Assembly (NCBI GenBank): GCA_030407085.1
Contig: CM059584.1
Location: forward strand, 68,207,501-68,271,500
DNA length: 64,000 nucleotides
Direction: 5' to 3'
From: Trichopria drosophilae
Taxonomy: Eukaryota; Arthropoda; Insecta; Hymenoptera; Diapriidae
Part shown: in pieces, positions 1 to 11,668 of the stretch
Position numbering within the stretch: position 1 is the first letter of the stretch
How the letters are laid out: every line of letters starts with the position of its first letter
Notes under the pieces: generated by a model
Databases searched by the model: none
Told to the model about the DNA's origin: nothing
What the model saw: the letters and a program-made list of their open reading frames with translations, nothing else
Translations under genes and position numbers: made by a program

Positions 1-415
1 TGCCCATAACAATCTATAATAAGTATAATAGGAGATATTCTTTTGGTTAATAAGAAAGATTTAATAAAATAGATTATTTTGTTTTGAAACGATCATGGGG
101 ACTTCAATTACGATACGTGTCATTATAACTTATGCTGAATACTCTAAGGTTAGGCTTCATAGTCGTGATCTTGAAGCTGAATCTCAAACTGACAAATCAG
201 TAATTATACGTTCTGTTATGTACTTTGGTGTTGTCCAGATCTACTGTGTTATACTTTTTATGTTCCAAAGGAATGCAATACGATTTTACCATCGTACAAC
301 TTTGAAATGGACGATAATGTAAACGAAAAAAAAACGAACTTAAGTTGAATTTACAACTATGAATCCGGGCCTAAAAAAAATATATTCAAGCATTAATAAA
401 AGTTTATGCAATTCT
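1..415. other. AT-rich flank, no gene seen
   Basis: I see no gene here. A 75-codon open stretch at 95-322 has no recognisable domain, and its base composition matches the surrounding AT-rich DNA. The right edge leads into the first end motif of the Crypton-like element. Confidence 0.6.
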
Positions 416-515
416 GTGCGCAAAGTCTCGTTTTGCGCACTGCTTTTGCGTCGTGAAAATTCACTTTTCTGGGTGAGTATTCGCAAAATAACATGCCGTG
501 CGCAAAGTAGCGAAC

Positions 516-641
516 TGTGCGCAAAATAATAAAACTGTGCGCAAAATAAGAAAACTGTGCGCAAAATAAGAAAACTGTGCGCAAAATAACAAAAGTGTGC
601 GCAAAATAACGTAAGTGTGCGCAAAATAATAAAACTGTGTG
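516..641. repeat. 20-bp subterminal tandem repeat
   Basis: Six units of TGTGCGCAAAATAANAAAAC are followed by a partial unit. Each unit contains GTGCGCAAA, the core of the element's end motif, so these may be subterminal recombinase-binding repeats. The open frames on the minus strand here (340-662) are produced by the repeat and are not genes. Confidence 0.85.
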
Positions 642-782
642 CGAAGTAAAGAGTGTTCCCAAATTACATAGAGTTTATTTACTATCGTGTGAGAAGTCTA
701 TATACATGAATAACATGGTTTGTTTATACGAATACACGTACTCCCCAGATCGCGTCAGTCGGTTATTAGAACGCAAAGAAAA

Positions 783-2075
783 ATGAACAACAAAAGTAAG
801 ACCTCAGTGTCAAATATTCCTCATGAAATAGAAGAAAGTGCAAACAATGTGATATTCGAATCTTTACCGGAAAAATCAAAGCAGAAGTACCTTCGCGTCT
901 ACAATGATTTTGTGGAGTGGATGGAAAAAAAAGGTGTAGATAGTTTCGATGAAAAAGTTGTCTTAGTATATTTTAAGGAGCTATCTGCAAAGCTGCTTCC
1001 ATCCTCTCTATGGTCGAAATATTCGATGTTACGTTCTGTTGTGCAAATTCAAAAAAATATTGATATAAGCAGTTACTTTAATCTGCGACAGTTTTTAAAA
1101 AAACAAAGCATCGGGTTTACGCCAAAGAAATCTAAAGTATTTTCATCTGAAGAAATACAACAGTTTTTGTTAGAAGCCCCAGATGAAACATTTTTGGATG
1201 TGAAGGTAAATTTATTGACTATAAATACGTGTGAATCAACGCATGGCTCGTGTCTACATTTTCCATGTGTAAATGTGCATGAGCGAGTTCGTGTGCGTGT
1301 GTATATAGGTGTGAATTTGTATGTGCTAATGCGTGTGCGCGTGGGTGTGTACATATGCATGTACGTGAACTCGTGCGCTTGTATATACATATTTGTAAAC
1401 ATAATGGTCGAGAGTATTCATGTATTGTTATTGTTTATATAGGTTGGACTGATTCTCGGAATAACCGGTGCTTGCAGAAGAGATGAGATTCATAAAATAA
1501 CGTTGTCTAATATTGTCGATAAAAATTCTCATCTGGAAATTTTTCTACCTGATACGAAAACACACATAAGTCGTACATTCGTTATTGAAAATCCTCTTCG
1601 TGAAAAAATAATAAAGTATATGGAACTCAGACCTATCAACGCTGAATCGAATAGACTATTCCTAAATTATAAAAAAGGCAAGTGCACTTCTCAAAACATC
1701 GGAATAAACAAAATCGGTGGTTATCCCGAAAAAATAGCAACATGGCTAAAACTTCCAGAACCACATTTATATACTGGACACAGCTTCAGGAGAACCTCCG
1801 CTACTTTGCTCGCCGATGCAGGTGCATCCATGACCACAATCAAACGACATGGAGGTTGGAAGTCATCTACAGTGGCCGAGGGTTACATAGAAGGTAGTAT
1901 TGGAAATAAAAGAAAAATCTGTCATCAAATCACTACCCCGATTACGACTACAACTTCCGTAGAAAATGAAGCAACCTCTTCAAAAGTCATGAAATTAAAT
2001 ATAAACCAGGAAAATGTAGCAACATCTTCAAACGCTAATCTCAACATTAATCTAAATAGTTGTTGCGTACAATAA
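783..2075 (+). CDS. Crypton-type tyrosine recombinase, two exons
   Basis: Predicted join of 783-1205 and 1443-2075, about 350 residues. It would catalyse strand exchange through a tyrosine nucleophile to move the element. The N-terminal part (SKQKYLRVYNDFVEWM, about residues 36-51) resembles the SAM-like DNA-binding domain of phage-integrase-type recombinases. The catalytic part shows the first Arg in TGACRRDEI, an HSFRRT box (His-x-x-Arg), HGGWKSS and then the likely nucleophile Tyr in VAEGYIEG, the usual R..HxxR..H/W..Y order. I chose the ATG at 783 over the upstream ATG at 720 because the upstream 21 residues have no domain character. A GT...AG intron with phase 0 joins the two open stretches in frame. 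The C-terminal tail after the tyrosine is low complexity (Thr/Asn/Ser-rich). It looks intact; activity is untested. Confidence 0.75.
1206..1442 (+). other. Intron of the tyrosine recombinase
   Basis: The donor is AAG|GTAAAT after codon 141, and the acceptor is TTTATATAG|GTT. The intron is 237 bases, phase 0. Its middle (about 1280-1350) is rich in GTGTGCGTGT-type runs. Reading through the intron gives an open frame but ends before the catalytic HxxR box, so splicing is needed for a working enzyme. Confidence 0.75.
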
Positions 2076-2856
2076 TGATCTAATTTCCTTTACTACTTGT
2101 TCAAAAAAATTTACACGTAGGAAATTCCTTTATCAATAACAACTAAATTTTGAAAAATATATAAAAAGGTGTTCTGAACATAAACCAAGAAAATGTATCA
2201 ACATGCTCAAGCTCAAATTTGAATGTTAATCTAAATAAATAATATATTACAATTTTCCTTCATTTATGTTATAAACTCTCAATAAAAATTCTTGACAATT
2301 ATTCGTAAATAAAAATTGAGTTTTTTCATTTCATTAAATACTTATTTGTTCGAATGGGGGGGGGGGGGGGGAGAGGGGGTTGGCCCGTTTTGAGGGGTTA
2401 ATTTTTTAAAATTAGTAATTTATCAAATAAATAGGATAGTAATTTCTGTTTGAAATCGGGGGCCTCGCCCCCCGAACCCCCCTTTCCCGCCCCGACTCCT
2501 CTCCGCGCCTTCCACCTCCAATCTTGTCTTATAATCAACATAACTTCAAATATATTTTATTCTATTACTCCCAAAAATAACGAACGGATTTCCATCCAGC
2601 CATTTTCGCATTACACTCAACTTTGCACACAGTAATGCATAAAATATCGTATGTAACTCGTGCACAACTTTTCCGCAATCGCGTGCTACGCTGCATACTC
2701 GTCGCCGGCCTCGCCGGCGACTCGTGCGCCTCGTGTCACGGCTCGTGCGGAAAAGTTAACTTTGCGCACTAGTTGCATAATATACTATTAATTGTCACTT
2801 CCTTCTAGGAATAAATAACTTTAATTTACTTTGTTAATAAATAAATACAAGAAAAC

Positions 2857-3192
2857 GCAATACAGCGTGTGTCACTCATGTGGGTTCATATAACATGTGT
2901 AATGTATGCCGGTAAATGCCGGGCGACATTTTCGTGTAGGTGGCGCCCCGCACGAAGAGAGAAGACAGATAACGAGGCTCAAATAATGCACCTATGCGCA
3001 TGCGCATGTCACTCAGATGCGAATCACGATGAACTCACAAAGCGCATCATGCGAGAATTCACTGTGATTCATAGGTGAGAGACGTGCACGTGCAGCACGG
3101 AACTGCCTATCATGAAGGCTGCACAATGACATAATTTCCTGAATTCACGTCGTGAGCCCACCGTGAGTCGCACCCAATGTTATCTGGGATAT
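2857..3192. mobile_element. Truncated element of the CCAGATA family
   Basis: The right end reads GTGAGTCGCACCC...TTATCTGGGA, like the right ends at 10087 and 11668, and the interior has the same GTCACTCATGTG-type words. I do not see a matching left end, so this is probably a truncated or highly diverged copy. The 69-codon open frame inside it has no recognisable domain. Confidence 0.4.
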
Positions 3193-3336
3193 AAATAATA
3201 TGCGTTGTTCAAATGCGAACAAACGCGACGATATTATAAAATCACGGAGCATATAGGGCCAGAAAAATGTATTTCACTATTGAGAAAAGGTGAATATAAA
3301 AACCCCACATAATAAACAAAATCTATTGCATTAAAA

Positions 3337-3377
3337 AGCGTTTCGCACTTGGCTACCAGTTGTACTCTTCATCAGGG
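3337..3377 (-). ncRNA. Hammerhead-like motif
   Basis: On the minus strand the order is CUGAUGAAGA, a short stem GUAC/GUGC closing a loop, GAAAC, then GCU. This resembles a hammerhead ribozyme core (CUGANGA - stem II - GAAA), though the spacing next to stem II is not canonical. A related arrangement is at 19113-19145. Such motifs occur in Penelope-like and other retroelements. It is a pattern match by eye only. Confidence 0.25.
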
Positions 3378-3611
3378 ATCTGGTAATATAACGCGAGGAC
3401 CATATTGTGACGTAGAAAATATAGAGTGGGGATGGATTCGGATTTACCGGAACAAAAGAAAACCGTTATCGTGGGTGCTACTGTAGTTGTTCGAGCTGAA
3501 TAAAAAACGATCGTTTAGGAACTCAACTCTAGTTGCAGTTCGAGAAGAGAAGTAATATGGAAAAAATACTTAATCTTGAGTGAAGATGAAAACGCAATCC
3601 CTGATACACGT

Positions 3612-4772
3612 AGTCCACATAACACATGATATTCACAGAATATTCTCAGTTTATACTCGGTATATCATGCTCAATATACTGAGGATATTCAAAATAAATG
3701 TTGCGATATTCTAAGAATATACTCAGAATGTTCCTGTCCGCCCAAAATAGGTTCTCACGATGTCCTCAGAATATTATTCACGACATTATGAGAATATACA
3801 TAGTATATAATTCATATATTTTCGATAATCAAATATAACATATTCGGTGCTTCTCCCCGAATATATTTGTGATATATATTTTGGGTAATCACAAGATTAC
3901 AGTTAAAAAAATCGATTTATCCTTAACAAAATATAAAAAACATTTCACCCTTTGAGAGTATGAGGTTTATACAATACGTACACATTCAGATTGGTCCTCG
4001 TTAAGTTTATTCACTTCGAAGTTTCTTGCAATATTTCCATAATTTCATTTATTAATAACAGTTTCCTTTATTCGCATTTTAATTCTTTATAGTCATCTTT
4101 GCCGTGGTAGTAGACCAGCAGACTTTCTGACCGGCATCGATGTACTTGTCTGTCTCAGGTCGGACTATTCTTATATACGTACCGGACTCGGCTGTTACCA
4201 CTTGCGAGAAAGGTGCTAATGCGTCTCATGTCATATTCTGTTTTCGATATTCTGAGAATATACCCAGACACCCAGATCTGCTGCATATTGCCGCATATAA
4301 GGGGAAAGTCTAGCGGCGAATATGTCGGCAGAATTCCGGATTATGCGTCATCACACAGACAGAAAATTTGCTGGAAATACTCCCCTGTCGACTAGTCTGC
4401 GGCGATTTTGCCGAATTTCTGCCGAAGAGATTAAATCCGTGTTCCTATGCATCTTAATTCGTCGAACTTTTTAATCTCTTCGGCACAAATGCAGCAGAAT
4501 CGCTGTAGACTAGTCGGCAGGGGAGAATTTCCAGCAAATTTGCTGTCTGCGCGATGACGCATAATCCGGAATTTTGCCGACATATTCGCCTCTAGACTTT
4601 CCCCTTATATGCGGCAATATGCACCAGATCTGGCTGTCGGGGTATATAGGATATATGAACTTGTGTATGCTGTTTATGATATTCTGAGTATATTATGAGA
4701 ATATTACGGATATTCACAGGAGATTTTCATAAGAATTACAGATATACGGAGAATATCATGTGTTATCTGGGA
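3612..4772. mobile_element. Non-autonomous DNA element with ATAACACATGATATTC ends
   Basis: ATAACACATGATATTC at 3619-3634 is matched by its reverse complement at 4751-4766, followed by CTGGGA. The interior is very AT-rich, with many copies of GAATATTCTCAG/AGAATATAC-like words and no coding region. A second palindromic element (4263-4642) is nested in it. Confidence 0.6.
4263..4642. mobile_element. Nested palindromic MITE (copy 1)
   Basis: Two arms of about 170 bases are near reverse complements. The left arm starts CCCAGACACCCAGATCTG and GCTGCATATTGCCGCAT; the right arm ends with CCAGATCTGGCTGTCGGGG. The centre includes CCGAAGAGATTAAA and its mirror. A second copy with the same terminal words lies at 51809-52063 inside the Jockey ORF1. 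No coding capacity. Confidence 0.75.
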
Positions 4773-6191
4773 GTGATGCCAGTAGTCTGAATAGCAAAAT
4801 GTTAAACTACGTTTTTCTCATTGCACTTATTGGCTTTTAGAATGATATTCTGTTACAATTACTTTTTACAATGTAAGTGCAACTATCGGTAGACACGCAT
4901 GCCCCATACAGCACCGCTGATTGCTTTATCGCTCCGGCCTCTTCCACAACACATTAAGCTACTTCTGAACTATTTTTATTTTGCTATCTGGGATCCTTTC
5001 CATGAATTCGTGTACGATACTTTACGCAAAACTAACGACAGAAATTGCATGAAATCGTTTTCGAATCGCATTGGGTACAGTTTGCATCCTATCTCGTATT
5101 TTCCCATTTTCCAAATAGGGTTCAAATTTCCATGAGGGATCGATTGTATGAATTTTTAGTAGATAGTCAGCGGCTGTAAGTTCTAAGAATATATTTCCTG
5201 CTAATTATGTTTATCTTTAAAACCAAAAGCCTATACATAGTTCATATTTTGTGACGAAGCTACGGCTGAAGTTAATTTTAACGCCACCTATACACTATCC
5301 TATCGTCTGGAATTCATTTAACAGCAAATGCGTACCCCCGATTTCGTGCCCTGCCGTGCAGGACACCTATACAGTCAAGAGCGACCAAAAATAATTAATC
5401 ATTGACAGGCCCGTGGTTTTCTATTTTATTCACGTAACTTGCATAACACTTTTAATTGACTTATTCCTAAAGTCAGAGATTTCGAGATATAAATATTGAA
5501 TCGTACCTCAAGTAAATGTTTTGTAACATAAACGAGTAAATTCAGTATTACATTTGCGCAATATTTGACCAAAGTTTACTCGCATGTTTTATTTTCTTTG
5601 TTGTCATATTATGTAAATATGTGTTGAAATTTTTTGGGAAAATATGTTGGTTATTGAATATGAATATTTGAAAACAATTGCTTAATTAGATTTGTTGATT
5701 TGATACCAGACTACATTTATACATATAGAAGTGCATGCTGATTTATTTCACCAATAAATACTACAAATTATATGAGAAACAACTTTAAAATTTAATCATC
5801 ATATGCGCAAGAGAAGAATGTTACTGACATTGTTTCAAATTCCATGCTGTAATTACTAACAAAAATAATTATGAATTGTCACAAATAAGTATATCTATAA
5901 AAAGCTAGTTATAATTATTTTATGATTAGCATAAGGCAAGTTTAAATTGCGCTAACCTCTTGAATATATTCTATAATTTGCATGTGATAAATATTTTAAG
6001 TAACCCAATTCTACCAAACAAATATCAATAGATTAACTTGGTTAATAGCAGTGCAACTTAATGTCTCTATAAATAGTAAAAATACAAAATTATTACAATT
6101 AGCTGATAGTTCAGTTCCAGATGCAAAATTGCATAGATTCATACAAATCTGCAATTACAATTATTCTAAATTAATTGGTATTTTCTTTCAG
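4773..6191. other. AT-rich stretch upstream of the ELAV exon
   Basis: No gene or clear repeat recognised. The region ends in a pyrimidine-rich acceptor, TTTTCTTTCAG at 6181-6191, so at least its last part is probably an intron of the ELAV-like gene. Confidence 0.5.
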
Positions 6192-6261
6192 ATTGTATAA
6201 ATTAATTTTGCAATATTTGGGCCGAAAGATATATAATTTTTATCATCTTCATAAGGAGTAG

Positions 6262-6498
<237 letters not shown>

Positions 6499-6743
6499 TA
6501 ATTTTATAGTACATATTTTACTTTATACTATTATGATGTTTATGATAATGATTAATGAGAAGTACAGATCAAGGAAGTAAATGTTTCTATATTTCTCACA
6601 TTGAGACATTATTATTCAGAAATTTATATATACCATTATATTTTTGTCATGGCAATTAAATAACAATAGAATGCTTAAAGAGCTGACATTTAGTTTTGCT
6701 TTCTAGAAGCTGAAATTTTGAAACAAAGTATTTGTGCTAAATA

Positions 6744-7087
6744 CAGGGTGATTCTGCATTGAATGACTTCCGGTTAACAGTAGATTCTTTGATAAATTCT
6801 AAGAACATTTTTCCTTTGAAAAAAATGCGATGTATAGTTTTCAAATTATTTAGCATTAAAGTCAGCCGATAGGAACAGGAGTTGCTTGATTGTCGCGACG
6901 ATTTCGATGTTCGTTGACAATGCAATCGTCGTGACAATCAAGCAACTCCTGTTCCTATTGGCTGACTTTAATACTAAATAATTTGAAAAATATACATCGC
7001 ACAAATTTTTTTCAAAGGAAAAATGTTCTTAGAATTTATCACAGAATCTACTGTTAACCGGAAGTCAATCAATGGAGAATCACCCTG
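6744..7087. mobile_element. Palindromic TA-flanked MITE, CAGGGTG ends
   Basis: TA target duplications at 6742-6743 and 7088-7089 flank CAGGGTGATTC...GAATCACCCTG. The two arms of about 165 bases are near-perfect reverse complements (for example GTCAGCCGATAGGAACAGGA against TCCTGTTCCTATTGGCTGAC). TA duplications and these ends fit the Tc1/mariner superfamily. It lies about 280 bases downstream of the ELAV donor. An RNA across it would fold into a long hairpin. Confidence 0.85.
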
Positions 7088-7164
7088 TATATATATTAAA
7101 TGTATATTAGAAGCTATAAACATAAAGTGCATCTTGTAGAGGATTTCCAGCAATCGGAATTGTA

Positions 7165-7280
7165 TTTTTTTTTTTTTTTTATTATTTTACGTCGACTTTT
7201 GTGAACCCAAATGGGACTAAATCGCGACGGGACCTACAGTTTATGAAGGTGGAATCCGAACCACCCGAGCTTTGGCGTTA
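7165..7280 (-). repeat. Possible SINE/LINE 3' fragment with poly(A)
   Basis: On the minus strand a GC-richer stretch with GGTGGTTCGGATTCCACC (close to a pol III B box and also a hairpin) runs into a tail of about 18 A residues at 7168-7186. This looks like the 3' end of a poly(A)-tailed retroposon. Family not identified. Confidence 0.4.
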
Positions 7281-8427
7281 TTAGACACTTATAAACAAAT
7301 ATAGAGGTGTCCCGATGAATTGTATTTAAATGTATTGACTTGGATTCATTTTTTCATTTTTGAATACGCTATTTGAACTTTTTGAATATATTCGAATCCA
7401 AAAATACTTTACAAATATTTTAATACAAAAATATGAATACAAATGAATACATAAATAATAGTATTATCGAGACTACTTAAAATACGAATACAATTTAATT
7501 CATAATCGTAATTGGAAATGTGTTGTATTAATACTTATGAATCCATTTCAATACATAACTTAGCAAAATGATGTGTTTTAATCCAAATGAATCTAAATAC
7601 ATCAATACAAAAATTTGTATACAGATGTCCGGATAAACTTTTTTTAAGTGTATCAATAATGTTCATTTATTTGTAACCAATTGATAATTTTTTCACTTAT
7701 CAGTAAGTGTACAATGCAATATTTTTGTTGATAAAATAAATATATTATTTTTAAAATTACGTAAAATTTCGTAAACTTATATGTATGAGATGCGTGAAAT
7801 CTAGGGAAATTTTGACATGGTGTGTGATGATTCGCCTGCTCTGGGAATTATGTCAAAATTTCGTCAAATTCCATATATCTCGTAACGTTTTAGAGATATT
7901 GCGTAATTTAGAGAAAAAACTTACAATATTTATTTTATCAACAAAAACATGTAATATCTATATCCATTCGTCCTTTTCAAAAGTCGATAAGTAAATTATT
8001 ACATAAATGTAGAAAATGGTAATAAATTTAAGACATTATTTTTATTTAAACAATGCATTAACCATTTCAATACATTTCCGATTGCTGGGTTGTGCACTTG
8101 CAGTGGGACAATATTACTACAAAAGTAGTTATTGGAGATTATCTCAGTCTGTTTCTTCAGTTTTGTGATAATATTTTTTTGGCCTATTGGAGTTAATGGC
8201 AATTGCACCAATATGTATATAATATTAGTATTAGTATGTAGTATGTAATTGTAGTATGTATACATATATTACAGACTGTACTGATTGCACTTTAATAAAA
8301 ATTGTCAAATAGTGTCTCCATACAGTTTATACAGTTACTATGGAATATGTGTAAATAGTAGTTCATTGGAACTATTTGGAACTTATTATATACACTTGAA
8401 ATCTCTTTCATTCTATAAAAAGGTAGG
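7281..8427. other. AT-rich stretch, no gene seen
   Basis: No coding domain recognised. The part at about 7380-7640 is dense in diverged AATACAAATGAATAC-type words. Short open frames (7785-7994, 8285-8527, and 7999-8265 on the minus strand) lack any domain signature. Confidence 0.5.
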
Positions 8428-9690
8428 GGAGAGTCCGGTAGCCCAACCACTAATTAGTTCTAAGAATGTGAAGATGGATTTTGGCTATTATTATAATATT
8501 TTGATGGTACCCTATCCAAAACTGTAAATTTGAGAATAGGAAGCTATTTTTCTAATTTGAAAACTTCACCGAGTGTTAAATTCGCAAATTTTATTTAATA
8601 TTTGTCTTTAGCTTAAAGGTGTAGCATAAGTTATTATTCTTCAAACTCAAATTACATTTCAATGAACATTTAAAAATAAAATAGGTAAGTTTCGCAGTTA
8701 ATATTTATTATAATATAATAATTGGGCTAATTATCGTTGTGTGTACACAAACATTTATCCCTCAGCTTTCTATTTAGGCTATAAAAACTTGATTTTTTAT
8801 GTCTCATTTGTTTATAATAACAATTTCAAGGCTCATACATACTTTCCGATATCCCCGACCATTCAGAGTCTGGTAGCCCCGACCGGTAAAAATATTGCTT
8901 ATCTAGCAATTTTAAAAGCTAATTTGATTTCGGTAATGAAATTAAGCTTAAATGACATTTGTTTTTTCGTTTATTCTTCATAAAAATCCTCTCGTAAATA
9001 GACTGACATTACTACAAATCGTATGGTGGCTTTATAGTTATGTGAAGTGATTTATAGATTTATTTAGGAAATAAATAATTCTAATAAACGTAACGGCAAT
9101 TACCAGATCATGAGTTCGCAGTTTTCTACATTGCATTTTTCAAAAACAAACCTATTTTTTAATAATAACAACAATAATTTTTTAATAATAAAGAGACGAG
9201 CCGAACACTCGGAAATTTTAACTGACAATGTCATTTACAAAACTGTGAAGGCAAAAGAGCAAGAAAAAATTATGTTTATGTTCAATAGTTTTAAAAATTT
9301 CATCAAAAAACTTCTTTAACGATATGTTTATTACATTGCCTTACTGCATCTATTTTAAGTTATATTAAACAATGGAATCTGTGAATATTAATTTATTTCG
9401 AATAAAAGTCCATTATAAGTATTTAACAATGTATTTTTACAATAATCAAGTTAATTTATTGAGTGGTCAGGGCTACCAGACAAATAAAATGGCGTAACCA
9501 ATTTTATGAACAGCGAAAAGGATAAATTTCTGTAACAGATTCGCTATTTTGTCTTCAAATTCTCCATGGATGCATTCAATATGATGCAAATATTATTTTT
9601 AATACTTTCTATGACTTGTTGAAGTCGTGAAGAATAAGTTATTTGCCAAAAACCTTAGGTGGTTGAGGGTTGAGGCTATCCGGACTCTCC
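8428..9690. mobile_element. Non-autonomous DNA element, GGAGAGTCCGG ends
   Basis: The left end GGAGAGTCCGGTAGCCC (8428-8444) is matched by GGCTATCCGGACTCTCC (9674-9690). An inner inverted pair, GTCTGGTAGCCCCGACC (about 8869) and GGTCAGGGCTACCAGAC (about 9464), shares the same TAGCCC core. Small open frames at 8741-8983 and 9110-9319 have no domain. The right end overlaps the first bases of the next element, CCAGATAGC. Confidence 0.65.
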
Positions 9691-10087
9691 AGATAGCAAC
9701 GCGAGTTCATATAGGGTGCATAATGACACTCATAAATGAGACTAAAGCGCACGTTTGCGCTCCATGTGAGTGCCATATGTGTCCTCAAATCGCCTGACAA
9801 TTGTCACTCATGTATGAGTTTTGCTTTATGAAGGAATTCGCGCATGCGCAAACTGTTAACATTCTGTCGCGTAAGCGTTCCACCCGACGGCTATTGGTTA
9901 CCGACTTATACCGTTAGCCAATCATTACAAGTATCAAAATGTTCTCATTTATGCGTGGAAGTGGAGACTTTTCGCACTTGCGCAATTCATTAATCTCACA
10001 CCTGAAGTCTCGTGTGAACTCATTACGCCTTCACAAATGAGATCTCAAACGTGAGGACATAGCGAGACTCACGCCTTGCTATCTGGG
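9689..10087. mobile_element. Short CCAGATAGCA-family element
   Basis: It begins CCAGATAGCAACGCGAGTT and ends GACTCACGCCTTGCTATCTGGG, imperfect inverted repeats of about 20 bases. The interior carries many TCACTCATGTATGAG/ACAAATGAG words in both directions. No coding capacity. Confidence 0.7.
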
Positions 10088-10098
10088 TTCTTAAGGGT

Positions 10099-11668
10099 CC
10101 CAGATAGCAACGTGAGTTCACATAGGATGCATAATGACACTCACAAATGAGTCCAAAATGCATTTGTGAGACGCTATGTGAGTGGTATTTGAGTCCTCAA
10201 ACGAGCTAACCATTGTCACTCATACGTGCGTTTTTCCTTTCACACGAAATAAGCCATGCGCAATAACGGTGGATTTTTATTGGCTGTTTCCAAAGTGCCC
10301 GGCAAATTTAAAATGAAGTATTGTATTTACAGGGATTTCGCTTAACTACATGGCATAAATGTAAATAATATATATTTTGTACAATTGTAAAATAGTGCTT
10401 TACGTTTTTAAGAGGCAGCTAAATGCCGACTAGCTATTTTCATCAAATGCGCTTTTACTGACGCCGTATTTACATTAAAAAATATATGTATTGGGTAGAA
10501 TTTACAATTAATTACTATTTTAAAGCTATTTTATGAATGTTGGTCGAATTTTAGCGACTTCAGCTCAGAAATGAGCGAGAATTCAGAAGAATAAATTTCG
10601 GAGGTAACATCGCGCTCTGTTTGACCACTACAAAAATGTATTCTTTCGAATTCTCGACCGTTTCTGAACCGATTTAGCTGAAATTTCACATATATTCATA
10701 AAAAATTCGTTAAATAAATTGAAAATCGATTTAGGCATGAAAATCTATCTACTCTGCTTAATTTGCATTTTTTAGGTTAGTCAGTGACGTTATCGACGGA
10801 GTCGACTTAGCAGCCCCTAAAGCCAAATTCTTTGTAGCATGTATAATATGATAGTCGTTATTGTAGTGAAGCCTTTAAAATTATTATTAATAGGAATACA
10901 GTTGATATAATAAAATGCAGTCTGCATTTAACCGTGCTTCAAAATTCCTGTAATTCTTACTACATTACATGATATAAAATGTAGAAAAAATTTCTATGAA
11001 GTTTTCAGTCGTAAATTACGAACCCGAAGTTAGTTTTTAAAAAATTTCAATTTGCAGACAAAATTTTAAACAGTAATTTAGGAATCCGGTAGAAACTTAG
11101 TTTATGAAAATTTTGTTATATATTGATCACTAATTCGTTATCAGAATCACGTTCTGCGACCCTGAAAACCCACAAGTAACAAATTTCACGTATTTTTTAT
11201 ATAAAGAAAAATGTACATTTTAAAGGGATAGTGGTTTTAAATACTTTTTAACCATGAAATATATTTATTTATTTGTTTATAAAATTAAAGTATATAAACA
11301 TAGTATAAATATAGTAATAAATACAGAATCTAAATATGTATTTTGTTTTTATTGCTTCTCATTGCGTGACTTGGTAAATCTTTACACCATGGCTGTATGT
11401 AGATGATATCATACATAGTCTATTCCGTTCGAACCCACACCAATTTCTACCTGAGCTGATATCCCATTGGTAAACTATCAGCCAATCATAGGAAAAAATG
11501 CGTTGGAAGAGAGAATCACTAAAAACTCATTTATGCGTCGGAACGGAGATTTTTCTCACATGCGCAATACATCTCTCACGCTCAACTTTCGATGTGAACG
11601 CATATATGTACTCACAAATATGATCTCAAATGTGAGGACATCGTGAGACTCACGCTTTGCTATCTGGG
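10099..11668. mobile_element. Longer CCAGATAGCA-family element
   Basis: It starts CCCAGATAGCAACGTGAGTT and ends GACTCACGCTTTGCTATCTGGG. The first ~150 and last ~150 bases match the shorter relative at 9689-10087, while the middle (about 10310-11460) is unrelated AT-rich DNA. At 10980-11200 the middle contains a diverged copy of the GGTCGCTGATTACGAAT module. No transposase recognised. Confidence 0.65.

Larger units (their letters stand above)
416..2769 (+). mobile_element. Crypton-like tyrosine-recombinase element
   Basis: The left end GTGCGCAAAGT (416-426) is matched in reverse complement by ACTTTGCGCAC at 2759-2769. Outside these 11 bases a looser match continues (TTATGCAA at about 400 against TTGCATAA at about 2774), so the real ends may lie slightly further out. 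Inside are a 20-bp tandem repeat, a two-exon tyrosine recombinase and a GC-rich 3' part with a 16-base G run near 2356 and the string CCCCCCGAACCCCCC near 2469. Classical Cryptons lack inverted repeats, so the ends are unusual. The same 11-bp ends bound a second element at 55680-58647. The family call rests on the recombinase; the boundaries are inferred. Confidence 0.6.

Noticed and set aside
340..662. Two overlapping minus-strand frames with Phe/Cys/His-rich repeats
   Set aside because: They are translations of the 20-bp subterminal tandem repeat.
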